This document shows positions 26,670-35,694 of a stretch of 64,000 bases of DNA, one piece after another. A model generated the notes under the pieces. The model was not told the DNA's origin and searched no databases. It was given only the letters and a program-made list of their open reading frames with translations. The DNA lies in the NCBI RefSeq assembly GCF_965228805.1, contig NZ_CBDDIE010000003.1:1922001-1986000 (forward strand). Reading direction: 5' to 3'. Source of the DNA: JASBTN01 sp965228805. GTDB lineage: Bacteria > Pseudomonadota > Alphaproteobacteria > Rhodobacterales > Rhodobacteraceae. How positions within the stretch are numbered: position 1 is the first letter of the stretch; the number at the start of each line of letters is the position of its first letter. The position numbers were made by a program, and so were the translations under genes.

Positions 26670-27920
26670 TCAATGCAGGTTCGGTTGGGCGCCCTGGCCC
26701 TTTTCGTCGATCATGTGACCGGTCATGAACCGGTCCAGGCGATAGGCTGTGGCGGTCTCGTGCGGGCGGTCGGTTTTCAGCAGATGCGCAAAGCAGTAAC
26801 CCGCCGCCGGCGTGGCCTTGAACCCGCCGTAACACCAGCCGCCGTTGAAATAGAGCCCGTTGATATGGGTGCGGTCGATGAAGGGCGAGCCGTCCATCGA
26901 CATGTCCATGATGCCGCCCCAGCTGCGCAGCAGGCGGGCGCGCCCCAGCGCCGGGATCAACGACATGCCGCTTTCCACCACATCCTCGACCACCGGCAGG
27001 TTTCCGCGCTGGGCGCAGGAGTTGTACATGTCCAGGTCGCCGCCAAACACCAGACCGCCCTTGTCGGACTGGCTGCAATAGAAATGCCCGGCACCATAGG
27101 TGATCACCCCGGGGATGAAGGGTTTCAGCCCTTCGGAGACAAAGGCCTGAAGCACGTGGCTTTCAATCGGCAAGCGCATCCCGGCCATCGCCATCACCCG
27201 GCTGGAGCTGCCCGCGACCGAGACGCCGACCTTCTTCGCGCCGATGAAACCGCGCGTGGTCTCGACCCCCAGGCAGCTGCCGTTTTCAATGCGAAAGCCT
27301 GTGACCTCGCAGTTCTGGATGATGTCCACGCCGCGGCTGTCCGCGCCACGCGCATAGCCCCAGGCGACTGCGTCATGGCGCACGGTGCCGCCGCGTCGGT
27401 GCAGAAGCCCGCCTTTGATCGGGAAACGGGCGTCCGCGAAGTTCAGGAACGGGTACATCGCGCGCACGCCGTCCGTGTCCAACAGCTCGGCATCCGAGCC
27501 GTTCAGGATCATCGCATTGCCGCGCCTGCGCGCCGCGTCGCGTTGTGCGTCCGTATGCACAAGGTTCAGAATGCCGCGCTGGCTGACCATCGCGTTGTAG
27601 TTCAGATCCTGCTCCAGCCCCTCCCAGAGCTTCATCGAGAACTCGTAGAAGGGCTCGTTGCCGTCCAGCATGTAGTTTGAGCGGATGATCGTGGTGTTGC
27701 GCCCCACGTTCCCGCCGCCGATCCAGCCCTTTTCCAGTACCGCGATGCGCGCGCCGCCGAACTCCTTCGCCAGGTAATAGGCGGTGGCCAGCCCGTGTCC
27801 GCCGCCGCCGATGATCACATAGTCATAGGCGGCTTGCGGGGACGGGTCGCGCCATTGCGGACGCCAGCCCTTGTGGCCGGTCAGGCTCTCCTTGATCAAT
27901 CTCAGCGCGGAATATCGCAT
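26670..27920 (-). CDS. soxB: Sarcosine oxidase beta subunit
   Basis: A 416-aa flavoprotein subunit with a GGGGHG dinucleotide motif at residues 38-43 and the covalent-flavin His in the GGTVRHDAVAWGYAR block (H182). It catalyses the amine oxidation half-reaction of heterotetrameric sarcosine oxidase. The ATG chosen follows GAGGAGCC and gives the usual length; the open frame continues upstream without similarity. It is the first gene of the five-gene sox operon. The intergenic region upstream (27921-28120) separates it from tamB on the same strand. Confidence 0.92.
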   Translation of the reverse strand: MRYSALRLIKESLTGHKGWRPQWRDPSPQAAYDYVIIGGGGHGLATAYYLAKEFGGARIAVLEKGWIGGGNVGRNTTIIRSNYMLDGNEPFYEFSMKLWEGLEQDLNYNAMVSQRGILNLVHTDAQRDAARRRGNAMILNGSDAELLDTDGVRAMYPFLNFADARFPIKGGLLHRRGGTVRHDAVAWGYARGADSRGVDIIQNCEVTGFRIENGSCLGVETTRGFIGAKKVGVSVAGSSSRVMAMAGMRLPIESHVLQAFVSEGLKPFIPGVITYGAGHFYCSQSDKGGLVFGGDLDMYNSCAQRGNLPVVEDVVESGMSLIPALGRARLLRSWGGIMDMSMDGSPFIDRTHINGLYFNGGWCYGGFKATPAAGYCFAHLLKTDRPHETATAYRLDRFMTGHMIDEKGQGAQPNLH

Positions 27921-28120
27921 GATGGCTCCTCGTGCGTTTGCCGAGGCATTAGCAATGATATCGAAGGGGCCTGCCGATGCGATTTCGGACAAGGTTGATG
28001 TCAAAATCGACAGAATGCGCGACAACCGGGCATGACCTGAAAGGGAACTCTGCCCGTGTCAATCGACCGGGTCCTGAAGCTCGTCGCAATTAAGGACGCC
28101 TTGGTTCAGTTCGAGGCGCT
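27921..28120. promoter_or_regulatory. Promoter region of the sox operon
   Basis: A 200-bp gap upstream of soxB and downstream of tamB, both on the minus strand, so it should contain the sox promoter and the end of the tam transcript. No perfect hairpin with a T-tract and no obvious operator repeat was seen. Confidence 0.4.
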
Positions 28121-31100
28121 TTAGTAATCGCGCTCGAAAAACACGCCGATCCCGGTGTCACCGTCCGACGACACCTGCCCGCGTACCGTGACGCTCGGGT
28201 TGACCGTGAGGTTCAGGTTGATCTCGGATTGCCCATCGGCGCCGACGGTGACGTCTGAATAGAGGTTGTCCGAGATATAGGCTCCGGCGCGCAGGCTGAG
28301 TTCACCATCGGCGTCCGTGGTCACATCCAGATCGTCGAGGCCGAAGCCCGTGCGCAGCCGTCCGATCGTGCCCGCGCCGCCGCGCCCCGACAAGGTGGCC
28401 ACGGCCGAGGCCAGTTTCAGCGCCTGGAAGGGAGAGATTTGGTCAAGCCCACGCCCGAACACCAGCCTGGCAAGGATCTCATCCTCCGGCAGGTCGGGGG
28501 CGGAGGTAAAGCTGACCTCGGGCTCCGTTGCGGGGCCTTCGACGCGGATCATCACGGCGACCTCCTCGACCTGGGTTTCCGCTTCGACCAGCACATATGG
28601 GTCAAGTGCGCCCTGTAGGGTGGCGGTGGCCTCGGTCAGGGTCAGGCGATTGCCCAGCAGGTCCAGGCGGCCGCGGATCAGTTGAAAACCGCCCTGGGCC
28701 TCGATTTGTGATGTGGTGCCGCCCAAACGCAACTCTCCGCCCAACTCCGCGTCCAGACCGCGACCGCGCAGGAATACGCGGTCAGGGGCAGAAATGGTCA
28801 GGTTCAGGCCCAGGTCCGCACCGCCACCCGTGCTGCCCTGTCCGGTTAGCCCGGCGCGTGCACGGGTGGCCTGAACGGCGGCGGAGGCCCCGATGTGCTG
28901 AAGCTCCGGCAAGGCCCCATCGGCGCCAAATCCGGTCTCGGGGATGCGCAGCTCGACCGTGCCCAAAGTCACCGTTCCGGACACAACCGCGCCGCGCGTC
29001 ACCGGTCCGCGCAAGCTCAGGCGGCCATTCGCAGTGGTGTCGTATAGCGTGGAATCCTTCAGTCCGACCGCATTCAGCCCCAGCGTAAGATCAGCCGGGT
29101 AGGGGGCGTTCAATCCAACCGGTCCCGCGACAGTGACCTGCCCGCCCGAGGAAACACCTGCTGACACATCCACCTGCGCGCGCGCGCCAGAGATGTTCAC
29201 CGTCGCATTGACCGGTTCAAGCGACAGGCGCAGGTGTGGCAGGGCGGCGCGTGCGCCGTTGACCCGCACCGTGCCGGACAGGGCGGACAGCGCGAATGGA
29301 CCGCTCAGACGCAGGTCGTAGTCCGCCGTGCCGTCCAATTGGCGTGGTGCGATGAACGGGTTTGCCAGCGCCAGAGGAGCCTGACCACTCAGGCTCAGAT
29401 TGGCCGTGCTGACATCCGTGGCAACAGTGCCCGAGGCAGCGACACCCATGCCGCCGGGGCCGGTGCCTGTCACGGCAACGTCCCATCCGTTGGCCCCCTG
29501 TCGGGCATTGCCCTTTGCGGTGAAGGGACCGGACAGGCCGGGCACCAGAAGGCCCATGTCGCGCAGCCCTGCGTCGAACCCGATTGTGCCATCACCCGTG
29601 TCGGCAATCGTCGCGGTGACTTCGGGCGTCGAGACATCCAGAAGGTCAACCATGATCCCGCCGTCAGCGTCACGTCGCAGGGCAAACTCCGCGCGGCTGT
29701 CCCCGTCGGTCAAGCGATCTAAACTGCCCAAGCCAAACCCAAGATCACGACCAGTCAGGTTTCCGCGGGCCTCCGCAGCTTGGGTCGCGGGCGTGAAAGT
29801 ACCTTCGGTCGCTATCGAAACCGAGCCAGACAACTCGCGCCCGGCGAGGCGGGCATAGGCCGAGAGATCGCCGACCTCGGCCTCCACCCGTCCTGCAACC
29901 GTTTCCGCGCCGGTGCGCCCCATGGAGACCGTGCCCGACAGGCTGGCCGTGGTCGCGCCGGGGGCAGTGGCAGACAGGTCGACCTGCCAGACTGCCCCGC
30001 TCTGCGCAGCGGTCCCGTCCAGCGCCAGCGCGCCGGAGAGCCCGTCGATCAGCATCCCGGCCTCAGCCACGTCGACGCGCCCGGCGATCCGGCTGTTGTC
30101 AGGTCCAAGGCGCGCCGTCCCGGCGGCGCTGGCTCCCGTACTCTGGATTTCGAAATCTTCGACCTGCGTGGCGTCCTGGTCGCGCCAGGCCAGGAACGAC
30201 AGGCTGCTTGCCCCTGCAAAGGGGCGATCAAAAGCGTCCAGACCGATGGCCAGGTCCTGCCCGGTGCCATCGACCACCACGTCGAACCCCCCACGCAGGA
30301 TCGAGGCCGCGCCGGTGACGCGCAGGTCGGCGGCCCCGGACAAGGATTGTCCGGACAGGGCGGCAAAGCGGCTCAGATCCTGCGCCTGTAGCAGCACATC
30401 GCCGGTGGTTAGGAGGTCGAGTCGTTGCCAGTCGATCCCGAAGGAGGCCTGCCCTGACAGGGCGTAATCCGCCCCACGCAGGGTGATCGCATTCAGTCGA
30501 ATGCGAGCCTGGTCGCGCTTTGCGAAACGCACCTGTCCTGAAAGGCGCGGGCCGATGGCCTGGGCCAGCGCCGGATCGGTGGGGGCAACGCCCGTGGCCT
30601 CAAGGTCGAGCGTTCCGGTGATTTGCGCGGCCAGCCCCTGCGGCTGTGGTGAGAGTGTTCCGGTGCCGGAGAGCCGCAGCGCTTCCAGTGCGATGTCGTC
30701 GCGCTTCAGGCCGTTGACCTCGGCGGAACCGGTCCAATCCGCCCCCAAGGCGCTGTCGAAGTCGAAGCGCAGATTTGCCCGGTCCACCCAGGTTTGTCCG
30801 TCGCTCAGCGGCAGGAGCACCGGCGCCCCGTCCTGCGCCTGAATGTGACCGCTGATCTGCGCGCGTTCTGCCCAGCCCAGGGCATTGATCCGGGCCGCAC
30901 CGGAAAACGTCATGACCTGCGTGCGGATTTGCATCTCCTGCAGATCCAACGCCCCATCCGGATGGCGTTCGCCCCGAACGTCCAGCAGAACATCGCTGCC
31001 AAAGAAACGCACCATCTCCGCGCTGACAAGCGGGCTGGGATCGCCGGTCAGCGATGCGCGGAACCCCAGGGCCGCGTCCGTGGCAGGGGCGTCAGCAGCC

Positions 31101-31858
31101 AGACTGACTTGACCGGTCAGGCGGCTTTGCCCGTCCGTGGACAAGTCAATCTCGGCGGTAAAGCCCTCGATCGGGCCGCTGCCCGCGACGCTCAGCGCCA
31201 GGGGGGCGCCCTCGGCCATGCCGGTCAGCGTGGTCGCGATCCCGCCCGGCCCCTCTGTCAGGGACAGGTTCAGATCCAGAAACCGCGTTTCGTTGACATA
31301 GGATCCGGCGAGCGCGAAGGCCCCATCGGCCCCGTCAATCCGGTTGACTGACAGTTCGGCGCGCCCGGCGCCTTCGTTCAGCTTTGCGGACCCGGCCAGG
31401 GTCATTACCGCCGCCACGCCCAGAACCGGCTCGCCCAAAACCAGCCGCTTGGCTTCGATCTTGCCGATCTCGATGGAGACCGGCAGTTCCGGCAGGGAAA
31501 AGCGCGAGGCGGTGGTCTGCGGCACGTCCTCGCCGGGCAGCGGCGGGCGGGCCAAGGTGATCTCCTCGGCCTGCAGGTGGTCAACCTCCAGCCGCCCGGC
31601 CAGAAGCGCAGTGCGGGTCCAGTCGAGCTGCACCCCGCGCAGGGTCAGCCAGACGCCGTCCTCGTCGGCGATGGTCAGTTCTTCCAGCGTCGCCTGACTG
31701 CTGAGCGCGCCCGCAAAACCCGTTACCCGGACTTCGCGCCCAGCGGCAGAGAGGTTCGTCTCCAACCAGCCCTCCAGGAAGGATTTGCCGTCCTCCTGCG
31801 CCCAGCCGGGCAAGGCGGTCAACAGGGCGACGAGGAAGAGGGCGGCAAGACGTCTCAA
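28121..31858 (-). CDS. tamB: Translocation and assembly module subunit TamB
   Basis: A 1245-aa AsmA-like bridge protein that spans the periplasm as a long beta-taco and works with TamA in outer-membrane protein or lipid transport. A signal anchor (LAALFLVALLTALPGWAQ) opens the protein. The body is made of repetitive beta-rich segments with many Gly, Ala, Leu and Asp residues. The conserved C-terminal DUF490 domain ends in a beta-signature (GIGVFFERDY). Its start overlaps the tamA stop by four bases, the standard tamA-tamB order. Length is within the family range. Confidence 0.92.
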   Translation of the reverse strand: MRRLAALFLVALLTALPGWAQEDGKSFLEGWLETNLSAAGREVRVTGFAGALSSQATLEELTIADEDGVWLTLRGVQLDWTRTALLAGRLEVDHLQAEEITLARPPLPGEDVPQTTASRFSLPELPVSIEIGKIEAKRLVLGEPVLGVAAVMTLAGSAKLNEGAGRAELSVNRIDGADGAFALAGSYVNETRFLDLNLSLTEGPGGIATTLTGMAEGAPLALSVAGSGPIEGFTAEIDLSTDGQSRLTGQVSLAADAPATDAALGFRASLTGDPSPLVSAEMVRFFGSDVLLDVRGERHPDGALDLQEMQIRTQVMTFSGAARINALGWAERAQISGHIQAQDGAPVLLPLSDGQTWVDRANLRFDFDSALGADWTGSAEVNGLKRDDIALEALRLSGTGTLSPQPQGLAAQITGTLDLEATGVAPTDPALAQAIGPRLSGQVRFAKRDQARIRLNAITLRGADYALSGQASFGIDWQRLDLLTTGDVLLQAQDLSRFAALSGQSLSGAADLRVTGAASILRGGFDVVVDGTGQDLAIGLDAFDRPFAGASSLSFLAWRDQDATQVEDFEIQSTGASAAGTARLGPDNSRIAGRVDVAEAGMLIDGLSGALALDGTAAQSGAVWQVDLSATAPGATTASLSGTVSMGRTGAETVAGRVEAEVGDLSAYARLAGRELSGSVSIATEGTFTPATQAAEARGNLTGRDLGFGLGSLDRLTDGDSRAEFALRRDADGGIMVDLLDVSTPEVTATIADTGDGTIGFDAGLRDMGLLVPGLSGPFTAKGNARQGANGWDVAVTGTGPGGMGVAASGTVATDVSTANLSLSGQAPLALANPFIAPRQLDGTADYDLRLSGPFALSALSGTVRVNGARAALPHLRLSLEPVNATVNISGARAQVDVSAGVSSGGQVTVAGPVGLNAPYPADLTLGLNAVGLKDSTLYDTTANGRLSLRGPVTRGAVVSGTVTLGTVELRIPETGFGADGALPELQHIGASAAVQATRARAGLTGQGSTGGGADLGLNLTISAPDRVFLRGRGLDAELGGELRLGGTTSQIEAQGGFQLIRGRLDLLGNRLTLTEATATLQGALDPYVLVEAETQVEEVAVMIRVEGPATEPEVSFTSAPDLPEDEILARLVFGRGLDQISPFQALKLASAVATLSGRGGAGTIGRLRTGFGLDDLDVTTDADGELSLRAGAYISDNLYSDVTVGADGQSEINLNLTVNPSVTVRGQVSSDGDTGIGVFFERDY

Positions 31859-33654
31859 AACGATTGTCCTATCCCGATATAAAGCTGCGGGCCGGAGCCG
31901 CCGGGGCCGGACACGGGCATGGCCACATCCAGGCGGATTGGTCCCAGCCCGGTATAATATCGCAGGCCAAGCCCCGCGCCGATCTGCCAGTCGCCATCGA
32001 AATCCATCAAGCTGTCGTCGCCGACGGTGCCCGCATCAGCAAAGCCCACCAGGCCGAAACTGTCATTCAGGCGATAACGAACCTCGCCGGAGGCGCCCAA
32101 GAAGGATCGCCCGCCGATGGTGGTGTCCGGCGCCACCTCGATGCCCAGCGATTGGTAAGGAAAGCCACGGACGGTGCCCCCGCCGCCGGAGTAGAACAGA
32201 AAATCCGATGGGACCGAGGCCGCCTCGGCCCCGATCACACTGCCGATCAGGGTGCGCCCGGCCAGGACGACATTCGCCTCGGAAAAGCTGAGATACCCAC
32301 GCCCGTCGACCCAGGCGCGTGCGCCAGTAGCCCCGCCGGACAGGTCGTGAAATGGGGTGAACTCAGCCTGCGCGTAGATGCCGGAGGTGGCATCCAGAGG
32401 ATCGTCACGCCCGTCCCAGGTCAGCTCTCCGGGCAGGGTCAGCAGCGAAAAGCGACGCCGACCCAGGGCATCATTGACCGAGGCATAGGTGTAGGCCACG
32501 CCGACCTCGCCCTCCAACTGGTCAGAAAAGCGGCGCTGCACGCCGACCCCCAGCCCGCCTAGGGCAAGACGGAAGGCCGGATCGTCCACATAGGCCAGGG
32601 TGGACGTGAAGAACGCCCCGGTATCCGTGCCAAGAGCGGCGGGAATGTCCAGCCGCGTGTCCAGGGTGAAGTCCATTCCCTCAAGCCCGTCCAACATGTC
32701 GGACACTTCGGCCTCGACCCGGAACCGCTCGGCCCCGCCGAAGAGGTTGCGATGCAGCCAGAAGCCCGACACGCTGAGCCCTTCAAGCGAGGAAAGTTCG
32801 GCCCCGAAGCCAAAGCGGCGTGGTTTGGCGTCCACCAGCGCCAGACCGATGTCCATCACCTCGCCATCGCGCAGGGGTGTGGTTTCGCTCAACACGACCG
32901 AAGAAAACGCGCCGGTGCGGCGCAGCCGGGCGGCGACCTGTTCCAACGCCTCTGGTGAAAAGACCTGGCCACTCGGAAGTCCGGCGATGCGCACGACCCT
33001 GGCGGCACGAACAGCGGAAGGCGTGGTCAGGTCCAGCTCGCCAAAACGCACCCGAGGGCCGGGGGTCAGCGTGACCCGCGCGTCTAGGGTGTGGCGGGGA
33101 TGGTCGGCTGTGACAGATTGATCCTCGACCCGAACCAGAGCATGGCCCGCGTTGCGCCAATCCCCGGCCGCGGTCTGAACCGCGTCGCCCACGACAGTGC
33201 TGCGGGCGGGGGCGCCGCGCGCGAATTCGGGTGTCGGGGTCGGATTGGGCACGCGCGGTGTTATGCTGGCGGTGCCAAAGGTGAACTGCGGGCCGGGGAT
33301 CACTTGGACCGAGATCTCCTCAACCCGGGCGGGCGGCGAAAAGGGAGAGATCCCCGCCGCCTCGCGCCCGTTGATGCGGATATGGATCACCCCGCCATAG
33401 TAGCCCCGGGCATAAAGCGTGTTCAGCAGCTTGGTGTAGTCGGCCAGGGCTGCGGCGACCAGATCACGCGGATCGCTTTTACCCTCGGCCTTGGCGGTGA
33501 CCAGCAAAGAGGCCTCTTCGAGCCGCGATTGCAGGGCGGTGTCGTCTCCGCTGACGGTGAAGTCCAACTGATCAAAGCTTGCCCCTGCCGTTGGCGTCAG
33601 GGCCACGGCGAGGGAGAGGAACAGCGCTCCTACGGTCGTCTTAAAGTCGGTCAT
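31855..33654 (-). CDS. tamA: Outer-membrane translocation module TamA (Omp85/BamA family)
   Basis: A 599-aa Omp85-family protein. It has a signal peptide (MTDFKTTVGALFLSLAVALT, ending near AGA), POTRA domains through about residue 250 (for example VEEISVQVIPGPQFTFG and VRVEDQSVTADHPRHTLDA) and a C-terminal 16-stranded barrel ending in a beta-signature (LYIGIGQSF, terminal Phe). The SGGGGTVRGFPYQSL segment is the conserved VRGF motif of loop 6. The chosen ATG follows GGTGGGATC and gives the signal peptide; the longer frame upstream adds a non-homologous Arg-rich tail. It pairs with tamB. Confidence 0.92.
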   Translation of the reverse strand: MTDFKTTVGALFLSLAVALTPTAGASFDQLDFTVSGDDTALQSRLEEASLLVTAKAEGKSDPRDLVAAALADYTKLLNTLYARGYYGGVIHIRINGREAAGISPFSPPARVEEISVQVIPGPQFTFGTASITPRVPNPTPTPEFARGAPARSTVVGDAVQTAAGDWRNAGHALVRVEDQSVTADHPRHTLDARVTLTPGPRVRFGELDLTTPSAVRAARVVRIAGLPSGQVFSPEALEQVAARLRRTGAFSSVVLSETTPLRDGEVMDIGLALVDAKPRRFGFGAELSSLEGLSVSGFWLHRNLFGGAERFRVEAEVSDMLDGLEGMDFTLDTRLDIPAALGTDTGAFFTSTLAYVDDPAFRLALGGLGVGVQRRFSDQLEGEVGVAYTYASVNDALGRRRFSLLTLPGELTWDGRDDPLDATSGIYAQAEFTPFHDLSGGATGARAWVDGRGYLSFSEANVVLAGRTLIGSVIGAEAASVPSDFLFYSGGGGTVRGFPYQSLGIEVAPDTTIGGRSFLGASGEVRYRLNDSFGLVGFADAGTVGDDSLMDFDGDWQIGAGLGLRYYTGLGPIRLDVAMPVSGPGGSGPQLYIGIGQSF

Positions 33655-33978
33655 GATCCCACCGAGCAAAATGGATCCGACATTGGCAGCTTCGGGCTTC
33701 GTAGGAGTCCTGCCTATCATTCCTGCGCGTAGGCGCAAGGCGCAGGCCGTCACGATTGCAATTTCGCCAGGTTCCGCCCGTGTCGTGATTGGGGAGCAGA
33801 GGGATCTCTGCAAGGGGCCGGGGGTGAAGTCCTTTCCCCGCCTTTGCGGCGGGCGACAGACCCGGATGCGGCACACGCTGCCGTCGCGTCAAGTGGTCCC
33901 GTGCCCTTGTTATTTCAAAAGAATTGGCAAAGACTGCGGCCATCAAAAAAAATGACAACAATACTGATGGGAGATCAC
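33655..33978. promoter_or_regulatory. Divergent intergenic region tamA / ABC importer
   Basis: A 324-bp region without a supported gene. It separates tamA (minus) from the first binding-protein gene (plus), so it must carry both promoters. The right third is AT-rich (around 33905-33965) and is the more likely location of the importer promoter. A GGGAGATC ribosome binding site precedes the downstream start. No tRNA, palindromic operator or terminator was recognised. Confidence 0.45.
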
Positions 33979-35559
33979 ATGAAAACCGCAATGAACACCA
34001 TTCTTGCGTGTCTGGTTGCTGTCACGGCCTTGCCTGCCAGCGCCGAGACGCTGCGTTGGGCGCGCGCAGGCGACGCCCTGACCCTTGATCCGCATGCCCA
34101 GAACGAAGGGCCGACTCACACCATTCGTCACCAGATGTACGAGCCGCTGATCATTCGCGACACCACCGGCGCGTTCGAGGCCGCTCTGGCCACCGAATGG
34201 GCACCGAGTGCCGATGATCCGAATGTCTGGATCTTCAAGCTGCGCGAAGGCGTGAAGTTCCATGATGGTGCTGATTTCACCGCCGAAGACGTGGTCTTCA
34301 GCTATGAACGTGCCAAGCAGCCGAACTCGGACATGAAAGAGCTGATCGGCTCGATTGTCGAAGTGCGCGCGGTGGATGACTATACGATCGAGATGGTCAC
34401 CGATGGGCCGAACCCGATCCTGCCCTCGAACCTGACCAACCTGTTCATCATGGACAAGGATTGGACCGAGGCAAACAACACGGTGAACGTGCAGGACTTC
34501 GAAGGCGGCGAGATCACCTATGCCACCACGAATGCCAATGGCACCGGCCCCTATGTGCTGACCAGCCGGGAGCCGGACGTGAAGACCGTGATGACCCGCA
34601 ACGAGGCCTACTGGGGCCGTGACATGTTCCCGCTGGAAGTGAGCGAGATCGTCTATACCCCGATCCAGAACGCCGCGACCCGTGTCGCCGCGCTGCTGTC
34701 GGGTGAGGTGAACTTCCTTCAGGACATGCCGGTGCAGGATCTGGCCCGCGTCGACAGCGCCGCCGGTCTGGTGGTCAAACAGGCGCCGCAGAACCGCGTC
34801 ATCTTCTTCGGCATGAACCAGGGTGCGGCTGACCTCGAAGCCGATAACGTCGAGGGCGCCAACCCGCTGGCCGACGTGCGCGTGCGCAAGGCCATGTCGA
34901 TGGCGATCAACCGCGATGCCATCCGTCAGGTCGTGATGCGCGGCCAGTCGCAGCCTGCGGGCATGATCGCACCGCCCTTCGTCAACGGCTGGACCGCCGC
35001 GATGGACGGCGAAAGCTCCACCGATGTGGAAGCCGCCAAGGCGCTGATGGCCGAGGCCGGTTACGGCGACGGTTTCTCGATCCGTCTCGACTGCCCGAAT
35101 GATCGCTACATCAATGACGAAGCGATCTGCCAGGCCGCCGTCGGCATGCTGGGTCAGATCGGTATCACCGTGAACCTGGACGCCATTCCGAAGGCGCAGC
35201 ACTTCCCGAAGATCACCGACAGCAAGACCGACTTCTACATGTTGGGCTGGGGCGTTCCGACCTATGACTCGGAATACATCTTCAACTTCCTCGTGCACGG
35301 TCGTGAAAGCGATATCGGCACCTGGAACGGCACCGGTTTTGACAATGACGAGATCGACGCCAAGATCGCCTCGCTGGCCTCCAACACCGACCTGGACGCC
35401 CGTAACGCGGACATCGCCGCGATCTGGCGTGTGGTGCAGGACGAACAGCTCTACATCCCGATCCACCACCAGGTGCTGAACTGGGGCATGGGCGAAGGTG
35501 TCGGCATCGAGGTCGACCCGGAAGACCAACCCAAGGTGAAATACATCACGATGAAGTGA
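33979..35559 (+). CDS. ABC transporter substrate-binding protein (peptide/opine/nickel family), copy 1
   Basis: A 526-aa periplasmic binding protein of the cluster C (DppA/OppA) family with signal peptide MKTAMNTILACLVAVTALPASA. The family block WIFKLREGVKFHDGADFTAEDVVFSYERA is present. It is followed by a strong rho-independent terminator, then by a paralogous binding-protein gene, two permeases and two ATPases. The terminator implies that most transcripts end here, giving an excess of binding protein. The ligand may be a di- or oligopeptide or another small cationic compound; the sequence does not decide. Confidence 0.92.
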   Translation: MKTAMNTILACLVAVTALPASAETLRWARAGDALTLDPHAQNEGPTHTIRHQMYEPLIIRDTTGAFEAALATEWAPSADDPNVWIFKLREGVKFHDGADFTAEDVVFSYERAKQPNSDMKELIGSIVEVRAVDDYTIEMVTDGPNPILPSNLTNLFIMDKDWTEANNTVNVQDFEGGEITYATTNANGTGPYVLTSREPDVKTVMTRNEAYWGRDMFPLEVSEIVYTPIQNAATRVAALLSGEVNFLQDMPVQDLARVDSAAGLVVKQAPQNRVIFFGMNQGAADLEADNVEGANPLADVRVRKAMSMAINRDAIRQVVMRGQSQPAGMIAPPFVNGWTAAMDGESSTDVEAAKALMAEAGYGDGFSIRLDCPNDRYINDEAICQAAVGMLGQIGITVNLDAIPKAQHFPKITDSKTDFYMLGWGVPTYDSEYIFNFLVHGRESDIGTWNGTGFDNDEIDAKIASLASNTDLDARNADIAAIWRVVQDEQLYIPIHHQVLNWGMGEGVGIEVDPEDQPKVKYITMK

Positions 35560-35590
35560 GCAGGGCCCCAACGGGCATGGCTTAAAGTTG

Positions 35591-35622
35591 AACCCGGGAA
35601 GGCTGTGCTTTCCCGGGTTTTT
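35591..35622 (+). terminator. Rho-independent terminator after binding protein 1
   Basis: A perfect 10-bp stem AACCCGGGAA/TTCCCGGGTT (35591-35600 with 35610-35619) with a 9-nt loop is followed by a T-run to 35622. It lies 31 bp past the stop of the first binding-protein gene. Confidence 0.85.
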
Positions 35623-35694
35623 CACTCACCGATCATGATCCTGCCAACGGCAGGCTCTGATCATTGAAAGAATTCAACCGGATAGGGGGGAATA

